Assembly (NCBI GenBank): GCA_004332335.1
Contig: SISS01000029.1
Coordinates: 62,001 to 126,000 of the forward strand
DNA length: 64,000 nucleotides
Origin: Methanoregulaceae archaeon UXB-2016
Lineage (GTDB): Archaea > Halobacteriota > Methanomicrobia > Methanomicrobiales > Methanospirillaceae
Direction of reading: 5' to 3'
In this document: positions 1-9,724 of the stretch, one piece after another
Position numbering within the stretch: position 1 is the stretch's first letter
Layout: each line of letters starts with the position of its first letter
Translations under genes and position numbers: made by a program
The notes under the pieces: model-generated
Database searches by the model: none
What the model was told of the DNA's origin: nothing
Seen by the model: only the letters and a program-made list of their open reading frames with translations

Positions 1-440
1 CGCGCCGGGACCTTCGGCAGCAGCTCGAGAAAGGCCCGGGCCGCGGCCGGGTCGCGCCAGTACCGCTCGCCGTGGAGGAGGTGCTCCCTCATCGGCGAGT
101 CGGGCATTCCCCGGGCCTGCTCGACGAGCCGCTCCGGGGCGCTGCTCCCCTCGACCCCGCAGCTCAGGAAGTACGACTGGCGCTCCGCGTCCTCGAACCC
201 CGACTCGAACCCGAGCCCGATCGCGCCCCCCGGGCAGCCGGCCGTCTCCCGTGAGAGTGCCGCGGTCTTCCCGAGCGCCGCCTGGGCGAGCAGCAACATC
301 GCGCAGCCCCGCCGCCCCTCGGTAAACACGATCGCGCCCTCGGGCCGCTCGTCCTGGAGGAGGATCGCGACCGGCTCGAACCGGAGGCCGAGCGCCTCCC
401 GCAACCGACTCTGCATGAGCGAACCTCGACGGGACGCCAT
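1..440 (-). CDS. DUF169-family protein (partial, runs off window start)
   Basis: Reverse-strand frame from CAT at 438-440 reads MASRRGSLMQSRLREALGLRFEPVAILLQDERPEGAIVFTEGRRGCAMLLLAQAALGKTAALSRETAGCPGGAIGLGF..., open to the window edge; absent from the ORF track because it has no stop in the window. Confidence 0.7.
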   Translation of the reverse strand, partial: MASRRGSLMQSRLREALGLRFEPVAILLQDERPEGAIVFTEGRRGCAMLLLAQAALGKTAALSRETAGCPGGAIGLGFESGFEDAERQSYFLSCGVEGSSAPERLVEQARGMPDSPMREHLLHGERYWRDPAAARAFLELLPKVPA

Positions 441-488
441 TTCAAGCTGTCGGATTTCCCAGTCCACAGGATTTATCCGGCAGGCCGC

Positions 489-2741
489 ATGAGTACCTGT
501 GGTGATGGTGCGATGACCTGCAGGCCCGTGAACGGGCGCTCCTGGTGGCTCGTTGTGGCCGCATTCATTCTTTTCGTCCTCCTGTTCGCGGGCACTGTGG
601 ACGCCACGACCCGGATCGTCCCGGTCGGCGACTCCCTGACCAAGGGGATGCTCGACACGGACGACGGGGGCATGCATCCGACCTACCGTTACTGGCTCTG
701 GAACAAGCTCCGCACGAACGGCTACGACGTCGACTTCGTCGGCTCCTGGAGCGATCCGAACTTCCCGGTCAGCTTCGACCAGGCGAACGAGGGGCACGGC
801 GGGTACACGATCGGCGGGATCCTGAACGGCGTCGGTACGGGAGGGAAACTCTCCTCCTGGCTGAACAGTTACTCCCCCGATATGGCCCTCGTGCTGCTCG
901 GCACGAACGACGTGCTCGCCCAGACACCGATGGCGACCCGCTTCTCGAACCTGGGTGGGGTCGTGAATACCCTCCGGGCGAAGAACTCGAGGATCACGAT
1001 CGTCCTCGCGAAGCTACCGCCGACCGGAGACAGCTACCGCAACACCAACTCGGGCCTGATCGAGTTCAACAATCAGCTGCCCTCGTGGGCATCGGCCCGC
1101 TCGACCTCGAGCTCGCGGATAGTCGTGGTCGACCTGTACTCGGGATACGACGGGCGCGTCGACAACCAGGCGCCACGGTATATCCACCCCGACGAGTCGG
1201 GCGAGAGGAAGATCGCGGACAAATGGTACGCGGCGATCACGCCCTATCTCACCAGGGGCACCCCGGTGACCACGACTCCTACCCCGGCGCCGAACCCGTA
1301 CGCGATCACGGGCCCGCGGGAGATCACGAGCCCCGGCACCTACTATCTGGCGAACGACCTGGTGAACCGTAACGACGTGGTCTGTATCGAGGTCAAATCG
1401 CCGGGAGTGACGATCGACGGGCGCGGACACCGCCTCGGGGGCACCGGGGCCTCGTCAAACTCTGCCGGGATCTTTATCAACGGCATCCCGGACGTGACCG
1501 TGAAGAACCTCAAGGTCTCGGGCTGGGGATACGGGATCTACTACATCGATCCGGGCGTCGGCCTGGGACGGATCGAGGGGTGCACGATCGAGAACAACGT
1601 CTTCGCGGGGATCGTGCTCTACCGCGGGGTGACCGGCGTCAGCGTGGTCGGGAACCTGATCCAGGGTCATGCTCAGCGTGGCATCTGGATCTCGGACGCG
1701 CATGGCAACGTGGCCTTCAACAACCGATTCTCGAACCCGGGGGAGAACGTCGAGGTCGTGGGCTCCTCGACCGGCAACTCCTTCTCGGTCTCGAAGCGGA
1801 CGGGGACGAACATCATCGGCGGCCCCTCGATCGGCGGCAACTACTGGGGCAAGCCCGCGGGGAACGGGTTCTCGGAGACCCACGGCGACGGCAATGGCGA
1901 CGGGTTCTGCGACGAGGCCTTCACCTTCTCGGGCCAGACGGACGCCCTGCCCCTCGCCTCGCCGAACGCACCGACGCCCGTGCCGACGAAGACCTCTACG
2001 CCCACGCCGACCCCGACCCCGGGGCCGTACAGGTCGCTCGTCGTGCCGGGGCTGATCGAGGCCGAGGACTACGACAACGGCGGTGCGGGGGTCGCCTACA
2101 ACGACACCGTCGCCGGCAACCAGGGTGGAGCGTACAGGACCGACGACGTGGATATCGAGTCCATCTCGGGCGGGTACGCCCTCGCCTACATCCGTGATGG
2201 CGAGTGGACCCGGTATACCGTGGCCGTGCAGCAGACCGGAGAGTACCTGGTCGGGCTCCACGCTGCGGCCTGGAACGGTCCCCGGACGGTCCGGATCCTG
2301 AACGGCGCCACCGAGATCGGAGCGATCACGGTCCCCGTAACCGGGTCGTCGACATCCTTCTCGACCGCGACGACCACGGTCCGCCTCGCGGCCGGCACGC
2401 AGGCGCTCCGGCTCGCCTACACCGGGGACGGCATGAACCTGGATAGGATCGAGATGACCCTCGTCCCGCCGACCACGACGACGGCCACACCGACCGTGAC
2501 ACCGACGCAGAACAGTTCGGTCGTCGTGGTCCCGGGCGGGATCGGCCTGCCGACCGACACGAACGGCGACGGGAAGTTGGACGACGTGAACGGCAACAGC
2601 CGGAAAGACTTCGCTGACGTCGTGCTCTACTTCAACGAGATGACCTGGATCGCCGCGAACGAGCCGCTCGCGGCCTTCGACTTCAACGCGAACGGCCGGG
2701 TCGACTTCGCTGACGCAGTCGAGCTCTTCAACACCCTCTAA
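489..2741 (+). CDS. Secreted modular protein: SGNH/GDSL hydrolase + NosD-like beta-helix + Thr/Pro linker + CBM6/35-like module + dockerin-like/EF-hand C-terminus
   Basis: Signal peptide; VGDSLTKGM, LLGTNDV and HPDESG motifs; NosD-type repeats; TPVPTKTSTPTPTPTPG linker; EAEDYDNGG...VAYND CBM start; DTNGDGKLDDVNGNSRKDFADVVLYFN...FDFNANGRVDFADAVELFNTL. Confidence 0.85.
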   Translation: MSTCGDGAMTCRPVNGRSWWLVVAAFILFVLLFAGTVDATTRIVPVGDSLTKGMLDTDDGGMHPTYRYWLWNKLRTNGYDVDFVGSWSDPNFPVSFDQANEGHGGYTIGGILNGVGTGGKLSSWLNSYSPDMALVLLGTNDVLAQTPMATRFSNLGGVVNTLRAKNSRITIVLAKLPPTGDSYRNTNSGLIEFNNQLPSWASARSTSSSRIVVVDLYSGYDGRVDNQAPRYIHPDESGERKIADKWYAAITPYLTRGTPVTTTPTPAPNPYAITGPREITSPGTYYLANDLVNRNDVVCIEVKSPGVTIDGRGHRLGGTGASSNSAGIFINGIPDVTVKNLKVSGWGYGIYYIDPGVGLGRIEGCTIENNVFAGIVLYRGVTGVSVVGNLIQGHAQRGIWISDAHGNVAFNNRFSNPGENVEVVGSSTGNSFSVSKRTGTNIIGGPSIGGNYWGKPAGNGFSETHGDGNGDGFCDEAFTFSGQTDALPLASPNAPTPVPTKTSTPTPTPTPGPYRSLVVPGLIEAEDYDNGGAGVAYNDTVAGNQGGAYRTDDVDIESISGGYALAYIRDGEWTRYTVAVQQTGEYLVGLHAAAWNGPRTVRILNGATEIGAITVPVTGSSTSFSTATTTVRLAAGTQALRLAYTGDGMNLDRIEMTLVPPTTTTATPTVTPTQNSSVVVVPGGIGLPTDTNGDGKLDDVNGNSRKDFADVVLYFNEMTWIAANEPLAAFDFNANGRVDFADAVELFNTL

Positions 2742-2750
2742 AAGCGGGAC

Positions 2751-2772
2751 GGGCCGGCCGGGCCCTTTTTTT
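2751..2772. terminator. Hairpin plus T-tract between convergent genes
   Basis: GGGCC-ggccg-GGCCC followed by TTTTTTT between the stops at 2741(+) and 2772(-). Confidence 0.45.
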
Positions 2773-3923
2773 CAATGCGTCGCGACCCAGGCGTAGGCCT
2801 CGAGCGCGGCCTTGGCGCCCTCGCCCGCGGCGATGATGATCTGGTCCGAGTTGATGCTCGTGACGTCGCCGGCCGCGTAGACGCCCGGCACGTTCGTGTG
2901 GCAGTTCTCGTCCACGACGACCTCGGCCTTCGGATTCAGCTCCACGAGGCCGGTGAGGAACTCGGTGTTCGGCAGCCAGCCGATGTCGACGAAGACCCCG
3001 TCGAGCTCGAGCCGCGTCTCTTTGCCCGTCGCTTTCTCGCGGATCGTGATCCCCGAGAGGAACGCGTCGCCGTGGAGCGCGGCGATCTCGTAACCCTTCA
3101 GCGTGTTGATGTTCTTCTTCTCCGCAAGCCGGGCGAGATTGACATCGTCGGCCTTCAGCTCCGAGCGGACGATGAGCTCGACCCGCGTCGCGAGTCCGGC
3201 CAGCTCGATCGCCATCTGGACGGCAAAGTTGCCGCCGCCGATCACGGCCACGTGCTTGTCCTTGAAGAGGGGGCCGTCGCAGGTCGCGCAGACCGAGAGG
3301 CCGCGCCCGAGGAACTTCTTCTCGTCCGCCACACCGAGCTCCCGCGGGTGCTTGCCCGAGGCGATGATCAGGGCGGTCGCAGAGTAGGTCTGCCCGCCCT
3401 CGGTCGTGACGCTGAACCGGTCGCCTTCGCGCGCGACCCCGGTCACACGGTCGAGCTCGAGCCGGATGTTCTGCGAGCGCACGTGCTCCTCGAACCGCTG
3501 CATCAGCTCGTCCCCCTTGATCATCCGGAAGCCCATGTAGTTCTCGATCGCCCAGGACTCGAGAGCCTGGCCCCCGATCGTGGTCGAGACGAGCAGGGTC
3601 TTGAGGCCCTTCCGGGCACAGTAGACACCGGCCGTCAGCCCGGCAGGCCCGGCTCCGACGATCACGACGTCCAGCGCCGTCTCTGTCTGGTCCGTGCCGA
3701 AGAGCTCCCCGAGCCTCTTCGTATCGTATCCGATGATCACCTCGCCGTCGACCAGGGTGACCGGCACGCCGTACTGGTTCGAACGCTCGATCATCTCGCG
3801 GGCGGCCTGTCGGTCGGTACCGGCGTTGATCGCCCGGTACGGGACCCCCCGCCGATCGAGGAAGGCCTTGACCATCCGGCAGTATGGGCAGTTGTCAGTG
3901 TAGTAGACCACAACGTTCGGCAT
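2772..3923 (-). CDS. Glutaredoxin-thioredoxin reductase fusion (FAD-dependent disulfide reductase)
   Basis: N-terminal YYTDNCPYCRMVKAFLDRRGVPY glutaredoxin fold; VVIVGAGPAGLTAGVYCARKG FAD motif; CATCDG redox centre. Confidence 0.9.
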   Translation of the reverse strand: MPNVVVYYTDNCPYCRMVKAFLDRRGVPYRAINAGTDRQAAREMIERSNQYGVPVTLVDGEVIIGYDTKRLGELFGTDQTETALDVVIVGAGPAGLTAGVYCARKGLKTLLVSTTIGGQALESWAIENYMGFRMIKGDELMQRFEEHVRSQNIRLELDRVTGVAREGDRFSVTTEGGQTYSATALIIASGKHPRELGVADEKKFLGRGLSVCATCDGPLFKDKHVAVIGGGNFAVQMAIELAGLATRVELIVRSELKADDVNLARLAEKKNINTLKGYEIAALHGDAFLSGITIREKATGKETRLELDGVFVDIGWLPNTEFLTGLVELNPKAEVVVDENCHTNVPGVYAAGDVTSINSDQIIIAAGEGAKAALEAYAWVATH

Positions 3924-3959
3924 GGAGAGCAGTTCTGCACCCCTGTATAAAAAGAATGG

Positions 3960-4562
3960 CTAGGCCTGGCCCTCGATCGTCGCGTCCACGAAGGTGACGA
4001 GCTGGGTCAGGAGCATGGGGTCGAGTCCCTGCTCGACCGCGAGGAAGATTCCCGAGTGATTGAGAAGGCGCAGCCGGTTCGCGACGAAGTGGATGAACTT
4101 CGAGAGGCTCGAGGACGAGAGGTAGATCAGCATGGTCGAGACCGAGTCGATCAGGATGCAGGTCGGCTCGCCGGAGTGGGCCTTCAGCAGCTCGGTCACG
4201 CCGATCCCGATCTCGGTCAGGTCCGTCGGCGACTGTACATAGCGGCACCGGTCATCGTGGGGAGGCGTCGAGCCGAGCGCGTACGCGGTGATCGCGTCGA
4301 TGAAGTCGATCCGCTCGAGGTCGAGGCCGGCCGATCCGTAGAGCCGTGCGAGCACGCGGTACGGGTAGTTGGTCGTGATGACACAGACCCGGTACCCGGC
4401 CGCCTGGAGCTCGGCCGTCAGGGCCAGATTCTGCTCGCGCAGGCGGTCCGGTGGGGAGAGGACCAGAAAGAGCTGCTTTGTGCCGAGATCGGCCACGCTG
4501 ATCAACCGGGTCACGCACTCACTCCAGGAGGAAACGTCGGTAGTCTTCGGGGATCCCATCAA
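3960..4562 (-). CDS. RecA/KaiC-like protein without a recognisable Walker A (DUF7504/HTR-like)
   Basis: CILIDSVSTMLIYL Walker-B-like strand, TEIGIGVTELL; no GxxxxGK[ST]. Confidence 0.55.
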   Translation of the reverse strand: MMGSPKTTDVSSWSECVTRLISVADLGTKQLFLVLSPPDRLREQNLALTAELQAAGYRVCVITTNYPYRVLARLYGSAGLDLERIDFIDAITAYALGSTPPHDDRCRYVQSPTDLTEIGIGVTELLKAHSGEPTCILIDSVSTMLIYLSSSSLSKFIHFVANRLRLLNHSGIFLAVEQGLDPMLLTQLVTFVDATIEGQA

Positions 4563-5133
4563 AGTCGCTCGCGATGGCGTGTTTGAGTGCGGTGATCGTC
4601 GCGCTGAGACCGCGGGCCCCGGCGGCCTCGCAGCGGAGGGCGAGTGCGACCTCCTCGGCCGAGAGCCGCTCGCTCTCGAGGTCGGCCGCGAGGGCCGTCA
4701 GGGTCTCGGCGATCACCCCGGCAGGTCGGACGAGCCGGAGCACGGCCTCGGTCAGGAAGCCCGTGAGCATAGCCTCGGTCTCGCGGAGCCGGGTGATGTC
4801 GGTCAGGGTGTGGATCGCGCCCCCGTCCTCGAGCGGATCGACCGAGGCGACAAACCAGCGGTCCCGGATCCGAATCACCTTGCGTTCGCGGTGTCCGGTC
4901 TGGCATGAACGGCGAAAGGGGCAGTCCTCGATGAACTCGGGTCGATCGTGGAATACCTCGTGGCACTGGCGCCCGAGGAGTTCGCTGGAAGGAGCCTCGA
5001 GCAGCTCGCCGGTCGCCCGGTTTGCGGCCTCGATCGCGCCGTCGAGCCCGAGCACGTACACGGGATGGTCGACGGCCTCGAAGGCTCGCTCGTACACCGA
5101 TGCCGGCACCTCGCTCCCTGCAGCGATCTCCAT
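4519..5133 (-). CDS. PAS-domain signalling protein
   Basis: MEIAAGSEVPASVYERAFEAVDHPVYVLGLDGAIEAANRATGELLEAPSSELLGRQCHEVFHD; start taken at CAT 5131-5133 rather than the longer track ORF. Confidence 0.7.
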   Translation of the reverse strand: MEIAAGSEVPASVYERAFEAVDHPVYVLGLDGAIEAANRATGELLEAPSSELLGRQCHEVFHDRPEFIEDCPFRRSCQTGHRERKVIRIRDRWFVASVDPLEDGGAIHTLTDITRLRETEAMLTGFLTEAVLRLVRPAGVIAETLTALAADLESERLSAEEVALALRCEAAGARGLSATITALKHAIASDFDGIPEDYRRFLLE

Positions 5134-5253
5134 ACGGATCCATGGGACGCCCGCCCGGATATCTCTGTGCCTTCCCGGCCGGGGCCGAGCTCGTGACCGG
5201 ATAACGACAACCTGCGCCGCACCCTTCATCAACTCTGGGACCCACCCTCTTCT

Positions 5254-6075
5254 ATGGTCCGAACCCTGGTCCTTCACGACCGCGAGGCCGCCGGGACCGC
5301 CGGGCTCCTGGCACAGCTGCTCGGGCCGGCCATGACCGCCCCCCTCGCATCCCCGCCTGGGGACTGGTCGGATGCGATCGCCTGCGTCCTCGTCATGGCC
5401 CCGGCGGGCCTGACTTCGGCTGGCCTCGACCGGCTCGCCCGCACGGTCCCGTCCTACCTCCCGGTCGCGCTCTGGCTCCTCCCGGCATCCGGTGCGGAGG
5501 AGCGCTTCCGGGCCGCGGGAGAGGCCTTCGGCGATCGCCTGGTCCTCGCAGCGACCGTGCCGGCCGGCCCGGAGGCGCTCGCCGCGGCCGGAGTGGCCCT
5601 CCGACGACGGCTCCTCCGCGGGGCCTCGGAGATGCCCGAAGCCGAGATCCGGACGCTCGTGCTGGAGGAACTCGGAGCCCGGAACACCTGCACGCTCTGC
5701 ACGGGCCACGCAGACGAGGTACGGGCGACCCCGATCGAGTACCTGCTGCTCGACGATCGGCTCTACCTCCTCTCCGAGGGCGGGGAGAAGTTCGCCCACC
5801 TCCTGCTCAATCCCTGCGTCTCGGTCGCGGTCTACGACCCGTACGTCTCGATGAGCACGCTCTTCGGGCTGCAGCTGACCGGCCGCGCGACCGTGGTGCC
5901 CGCGTCATCGGGGGAGTACGGCCGGGTGCTCGGGGCAAAGGGGCTGCGGGAGGAGCGGGTCAGCGCCCTCCCGGTCCTGATGCACCTGATTCGGGTCGAG
6001 CCCGAGGAGGTCGAGCTGATCTCGTCGGCCGCGCGGCAGCGGGGGTACGCGGCCCGGCAGCGGCTCCGTTTCTAG
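5254..6075 (+). CDS. Pyridoxamine 5'-phosphate oxidase-like flavoprotein with a flavodoxin-like N-terminal region
   Basis: C-terminal CTLCTGHADEVRATPIEYLLLDDRLYLLSEGGEKFAHLLLNPCVSVAVYD is PNPOx-like. Confidence 0.6.
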   Translation: MVRTLVLHDREAAGTAGLLAQLLGPAMTAPLASPPGDWSDAIACVLVMAPAGLTSAGLDRLARTVPSYLPVALWLLPASGAEERFRAAGEAFGDRLVLAATVPAGPEALAAAGVALRRRLLRGASEMPEAEIRTLVLEELGARNTCTLCTGHADEVRATPIEYLLLDDRLYLLSEGGEKFAHLLLNPCVSVAVYDPYVSMSTLFGLQLTGRATVVPASSGEYGRVLGAKGLREERVSALPVLMHLIRVEPEEVELISSAARQRGYAARQRLRF

Positions 6076-7472
6076 GAGAAGTCGAAGGCCTCGACCGCAA
6101 GGGTCTGGAGGTCGAGCGAGACAGCCCGGGCCGGGGTCGGGTTCACGTTCATCTGTTTCTGGAACGCGGTCTGCGACTGCCAGGCCCCGGCATTGATCCC
6201 GATCACGCCACGGTACTGGCAGAACCCCATGATGTGGACGTGGCCCGTGTGCAGCACCTCGGGCACGGGATCGATCAGGAGCCGGTCGGTCTTTGCGGCC
6301 GCGATCGGGGTCCGGCGACCGTAACTCGGGACCAGGTGCCGGCGTTTGAGCATCTCCTCCATCAGCTCCCCCGGCCGGTCGTACGAGGTTCCGGGCAGGA
6401 GCGGGATCATGTCGTCGATCGAACGGCCGTGATACATCAGGACCCGGACCCCCTGGAGCGAGACCATGCACGGGTTCTCGACGATCGTGCAGTTGGACGG
6501 CAGGTGGGCCGCGAACCGCTCCGGGAGGGCCGGCTGGGGCTCGGCTCCGCGGACCACGTCGTGGTTTCCCGGCGCGGCCACGATCCGGAGCCGGGAGGGG
6601 AGGTCGTGGAGCATCCGGCCGAACTCGGCGTACTGCTCGTCGATGTTGGTGATCGTCAGCTCCCGCTCCTGGCCCGGGTAGATCCCGATCCCGTCCACGA
6701 GGTCGCCCGCGATCAGCAGGTACCCGATGTCGTCGTTCTCCTGGAGCCAGTCGGCGAACCGGTCCCAGGCCTCGGGCAGGAACGTGTTCGAGCCGACGTG
6801 GACGTCCGAGATCAGGACCGCGCGCCCGGGCTCCTTGGAGAGGAACGGGGCGTGGCCGGCCGGGACCTCGGGGCGGAGGATCTGTTCCCCGAAGAAGAGG
6901 GAGCCGTCGTCCGAGAGCTTGCCCCGGACACCGACCACCTCGTCGGGCACGAGCCGTTCGGCCTGGTCGTAGTCAGGGCGGTTCTTGTTGAAGAGGACGG
7001 GGATCACGCCGGTCGGGTCCTCGAGCTGGACGAGCCGGTGCCCTTTGGTGGTCGCCTTCCCCTCGACGACGATCCCGATGATCGTGCACTCCTGCTGCCG
7101 GTACCGGCTCGTGCGCACGAGGGCCTCGATCGGCATCGCGTGGACGCGGGAGCGGACGAGCCCCCCGAGGCGGGTATACCGATCGCGGAAGTAGTGGACG
7201 TAGTCCTGGATCGAGCTGACCACGTCGGACGAACCGGGCGCGCCCACCAGCACCTCAAGGTGGGGGTCGGCGAGGAAGCGGACCCCGTCCCGCTCGGGCC
7301 GGATCGACGGGATCATGGCGCGCGAGATGACGACGGCGTCCTCAGGGGCCTCGCGGAGGATCCGGTCGACGAGCCCCGGGTCGCTCTGCTCGCGGATCCA
7401 GTCGACGACGTCGGGATGGACCTGTCGCTTGGCTGCGAGGAACCGCTGGACGATCTCGGCGGACTCGAGCAT
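6072..7472 (-). CDS. polB: DNA polymerase II (PolD) small subunit DP1
   Basis: OB fold plus calcineurin-like motifs: VLISDVHVGSNTFL, LLIAGDLVDGIGIYPGQ, APGNHDVVRGAEPQP, TGHVHIMG. Confidence 0.93.
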   Translation of the reverse strand: MLESAEIVQRFLAAKRQVHPDVVDWIREQSDPGLVDRILREAPEDAVVISRAMIPSIRPERDGVRFLADPHLEVLVGAPGSSDVVSSIQDYVHYFRDRYTRLGGLVRSRVHAMPIEALVRTSRYRQQECTIIGIVVEGKATTKGHRLVQLEDPTGVIPVLFNKNRPDYDQAERLVPDEVVGVRGKLSDDGSLFFGEQILRPEVPAGHAPFLSKEPGRAVLISDVHVGSNTFLPEAWDRFADWLQENDDIGYLLIAGDLVDGIGIYPGQERELTITNIDEQYAEFGRMLHDLPSRLRIVAAPGNHDVVRGAEPQPALPERFAAHLPSNCTIVENPCMVSLQGVRVLMYHGRSIDDMIPLLPGTSYDRPGELMEEMLKRRHLVPSYGRRTPIAAAKTDRLLIDPVPEVLHTGHVHIMGFCQYRGVIGINAGAWQSQTAFQKQMNVNPTPARAVSLDLQTLAVEAFDFS

Positions 7473-7522
7473 CGGATCCCTATTGGCCCCGGGGGAAGAT
7501 AGGTTATCCGCTACTTATAAGA

Positions 7523-8251
7523 ATGGCCGCGGAGCAACCCTTCAGGCACATGGGGGCATCCAAGGAAGATCCGTCCCTGCTCGACCGACTGCGCCATTCG
7601 GACGACCGGTGGGCTTCGCTTGCACGGGATCTCATCTGGGTCGTGGGCGTGGTCGGCCTGATCGCGCTCACGCTCTTCCTGGTCTCGGGGACCTGGCCCG
7701 CGGTGGTCACGATCGAGTCCGAGAGCATGGTCCCGAACATGAACGTCGGCGACCTCGTCCTCGTGGTCTCGCCCGACCGCTACGGCAACCTCACGACCTC
7801 CGCGGAGGGCGCGGTCTCGGGATACGGGCGGTTCAACACCCATCCCAACAATGCGGGCGCACCGGTCTACGGCGACGTGATCATCTACCGGCCGAACGGC
7901 AACACCCAGGTCCACCCGATCATTCACCGCGCAATCGGCCTCGTCAACGACTCCGCTGCGGCTGCGGAGTTCGGTGCCGGGCACGGGGGGTACCTCACGA
8001 AGGGCGACCACAACACGATCCGCGACCAGGACGGCGGGTACGTCGGCCTCGGACGGCTCGAGCCGGTGAAGCCCGAGTGGGTGATCGGCAAGGCCCTCTT
8101 CGTGGTGCCGATCGTCGGGTACCTGCCCCTGCACCTCTTCGAGGTGGCGGCCGTCGTGATCGGGCTGATGCTCCTCTACGAACTCTGGCTCTCGCGCCGG
8201 GAGAAGAAGGCCGAAGCGCCGCCGTCCGGCGGGAAGGGGCGGCGGAGGTGA
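7523..8251 (+). CDS. Signal peptidase I (archaeal S26B type)
   Basis: VTIESESMVPNMNVGDLVLV, YGDVIIYRPNG, HPIIHRAIG, TKGDHNTIRDQ. Confidence 0.9.
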   Translation: MAAEQPFRHMGASKEDPSLLDRLRHSDDRWASLARDLIWVVGVVGLIALTLFLVSGTWPAVVTIESESMVPNMNVGDLVLVVSPDRYGNLTTSAEGAVSGYGRFNTHPNNAGAPVYGDVIIYRPNGNTQVHPIIHRAIGLVNDSAAAAEFGAGHGGYLTKGDHNTIRDQDGGYVGLGRLEPVKPEWVIGKALFVVPIVGYLPLHLFEVAAVVIGLMLLYELWLSRREKKAEAPPSGGKGRRR

Positions 8252-8255
8252 GACC

Positions 8256-9359
8256 GTGACGGACCTTGCCACCCTCCTCTCCGACACGCTCGCGGGCCAC
8301 CGCCTCACCGAGGCCGAAGGCCGACTCCTCCTCGATGCGACCGGGTGCGACGTGCTCGCGATCGCAGCCGCCGCCGACGAGCTCCGACAGGAGCGGGTCG
8401 GCGACCGCGTCACCTACGTGAAGAACCAGAACCTTCATGTCACGAACATCTGCAAGAACGTCTGCGGCTTCTGCGGCTTCGGCAGGTCGCCAGGGGCGCC
8501 GGGGACCTATCTCTACGGAAAGGAGGAGGTCCAGCGGAAGGCCCGGCTCGCGCGTGAGCGCGGGGTCACCGAGATCTGCCCGCTCTCGGGGGTCCACCCC
8601 GACTTCACGATCGAGTCCTACGTGGACCTGATCGCCTGGATCCACGAGTCGGCCCCGGGCGTGGACGTCCACACCTGCTCGCCCGAGGAGGTCTCGTTCG
8701 TCGCGAAGAAGGCGGATCTTTCGACGGTCGAGGTGCTCGAGCGCATGCGCGAAGCGGGCCTGGGAACCCTCCAGGGGACTGCGGCCGAGATCCTGGTCGA
8801 CGAGGTCCGGCAGGTGATCTGCCCGAGGAAATGCGACACGGCGACCTGGCTCCGTGTGATCCGAGAGGCCCATGCGATGGGGATCCGATCGACCGCCACG
8901 ATCATGTACGGTGCGGGCGAGACGACCCGCGACCGGATCCGGCACCTGGGCCTCCTCCGTGAGGTCCAGGACGAGTACGGGGGCTTCACCGAACTCGTTC
9001 CGCTCACGTATATCCACCAGAATACGCCCCTCTACCGGGCCGGGCTCGCGCCGGCCGGAGCGACCGGGCGCGAGGACCTGCTGCTGGTCGCGGTCGCCCG
9101 GCTCTTCCTCGACAACTTCGACCACATCCAGGTCTCATGGGGCAAGGTCGGACCGAAGATGGTCTCGGTCCTCCTCCTTGCCGGGGGCGACGACCTCGGC
9201 GGCACCATGTTCGAGGACGAGGTCACGGTCGATGCCGGGGCCGAGGAGGCCGCGTACATGGACCCGGCCGCGATGGCCCGGATCGCGGCCGACCTGGGCC
9301 GCCCTCTCTGGCAACGGTCGACCACCTACCGGCTCCTTCGCGAGGAGCCCCCGGTCTAG
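8256..9359 (+). CDS. cofH: Radical SAM CofH-family protein (F420 deazaflavin synthesis), copy 1
   Basis: VKNQNLHVTNICKNVCGFCGF with CxxxCxxC; GLGTLQGTAAEILVDEVR; TATIMYGAGET. Confidence 0.85.
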   Translation: MTDLATLLSDTLAGHRLTEAEGRLLLDATGCDVLAIAAAADELRQERVGDRVTYVKNQNLHVTNICKNVCGFCGFGRSPGAPGTYLYGKEEVQRKARLARERGVTEICPLSGVHPDFTIESYVDLIAWIHESAPGVDVHTCSPEEVSFVAKKADLSTVEVLERMREAGLGTLQGTAAEILVDEVRQVICPRKCDTATWLRVIREAHAMGIRSTATIMYGAGETTRDRIRHLGLLREVQDEYGGFTELVPLTYIHQNTPLYRAGLAPAGATGREDLLLVAVARLFLDNFDHIQVSWGKVGPKMVSVLLLAGGDDLGGTMFEDEVTVDAGAEEAAYMDPAAMARIAADLGRPLWQRSTTYRLLREEPPV

Positions 9360-9658
9360 GCGAGCAGAGCGAGGGCCGCCCGCCCGCTCATCCCGACCGC
9401 GACCCCGAGGGCGGCCGCGGCCCCGTTCGCTTCCTTCACCTCGCCTCCGAGCAGGTCGTCGATCGTCCCGATCGACGGCCCGGCTGTCGGCCGCACCCGG
9501 GCCGCCGGGTAGCCGAAGCCCTGGAGGGCCCCGACGTCGATCGCCCCGCATCCCACCAGGCCCTTTTCTCCGATTGCGAAGACCAGGTTCACCGGCCCGG
9601 CCGGCACCGCGTAGACCCGGACAGCTTTTCCATCGAGCTGTATCTCCTCCTCGATCAT
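9356..9658 (-). CDS. DUF1805 domain protein
   Basis: MIEEEIQLDGKAVRVYAVPAGPVNLVFAIGEKGLVGCGAIDVGALQGFGYPAARV...TIDDLL. Confidence 0.75.
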   Translation of the reverse strand: MIEEEIQLDGKAVRVYAVPAGPVNLVFAIGEKGLVGCGAIDVGALQGFGYPAARVRPTAGPSIGTIDDLLGGEVKEANGAAAALGVAVGMSGRAALALLA

Positions 9659-9724
9659 CGGATCGCGTGGGGTGTCGGACCTGATGGATTATACGTCGGG
9701 AGCGACCATGCAACCTGATAGCAT

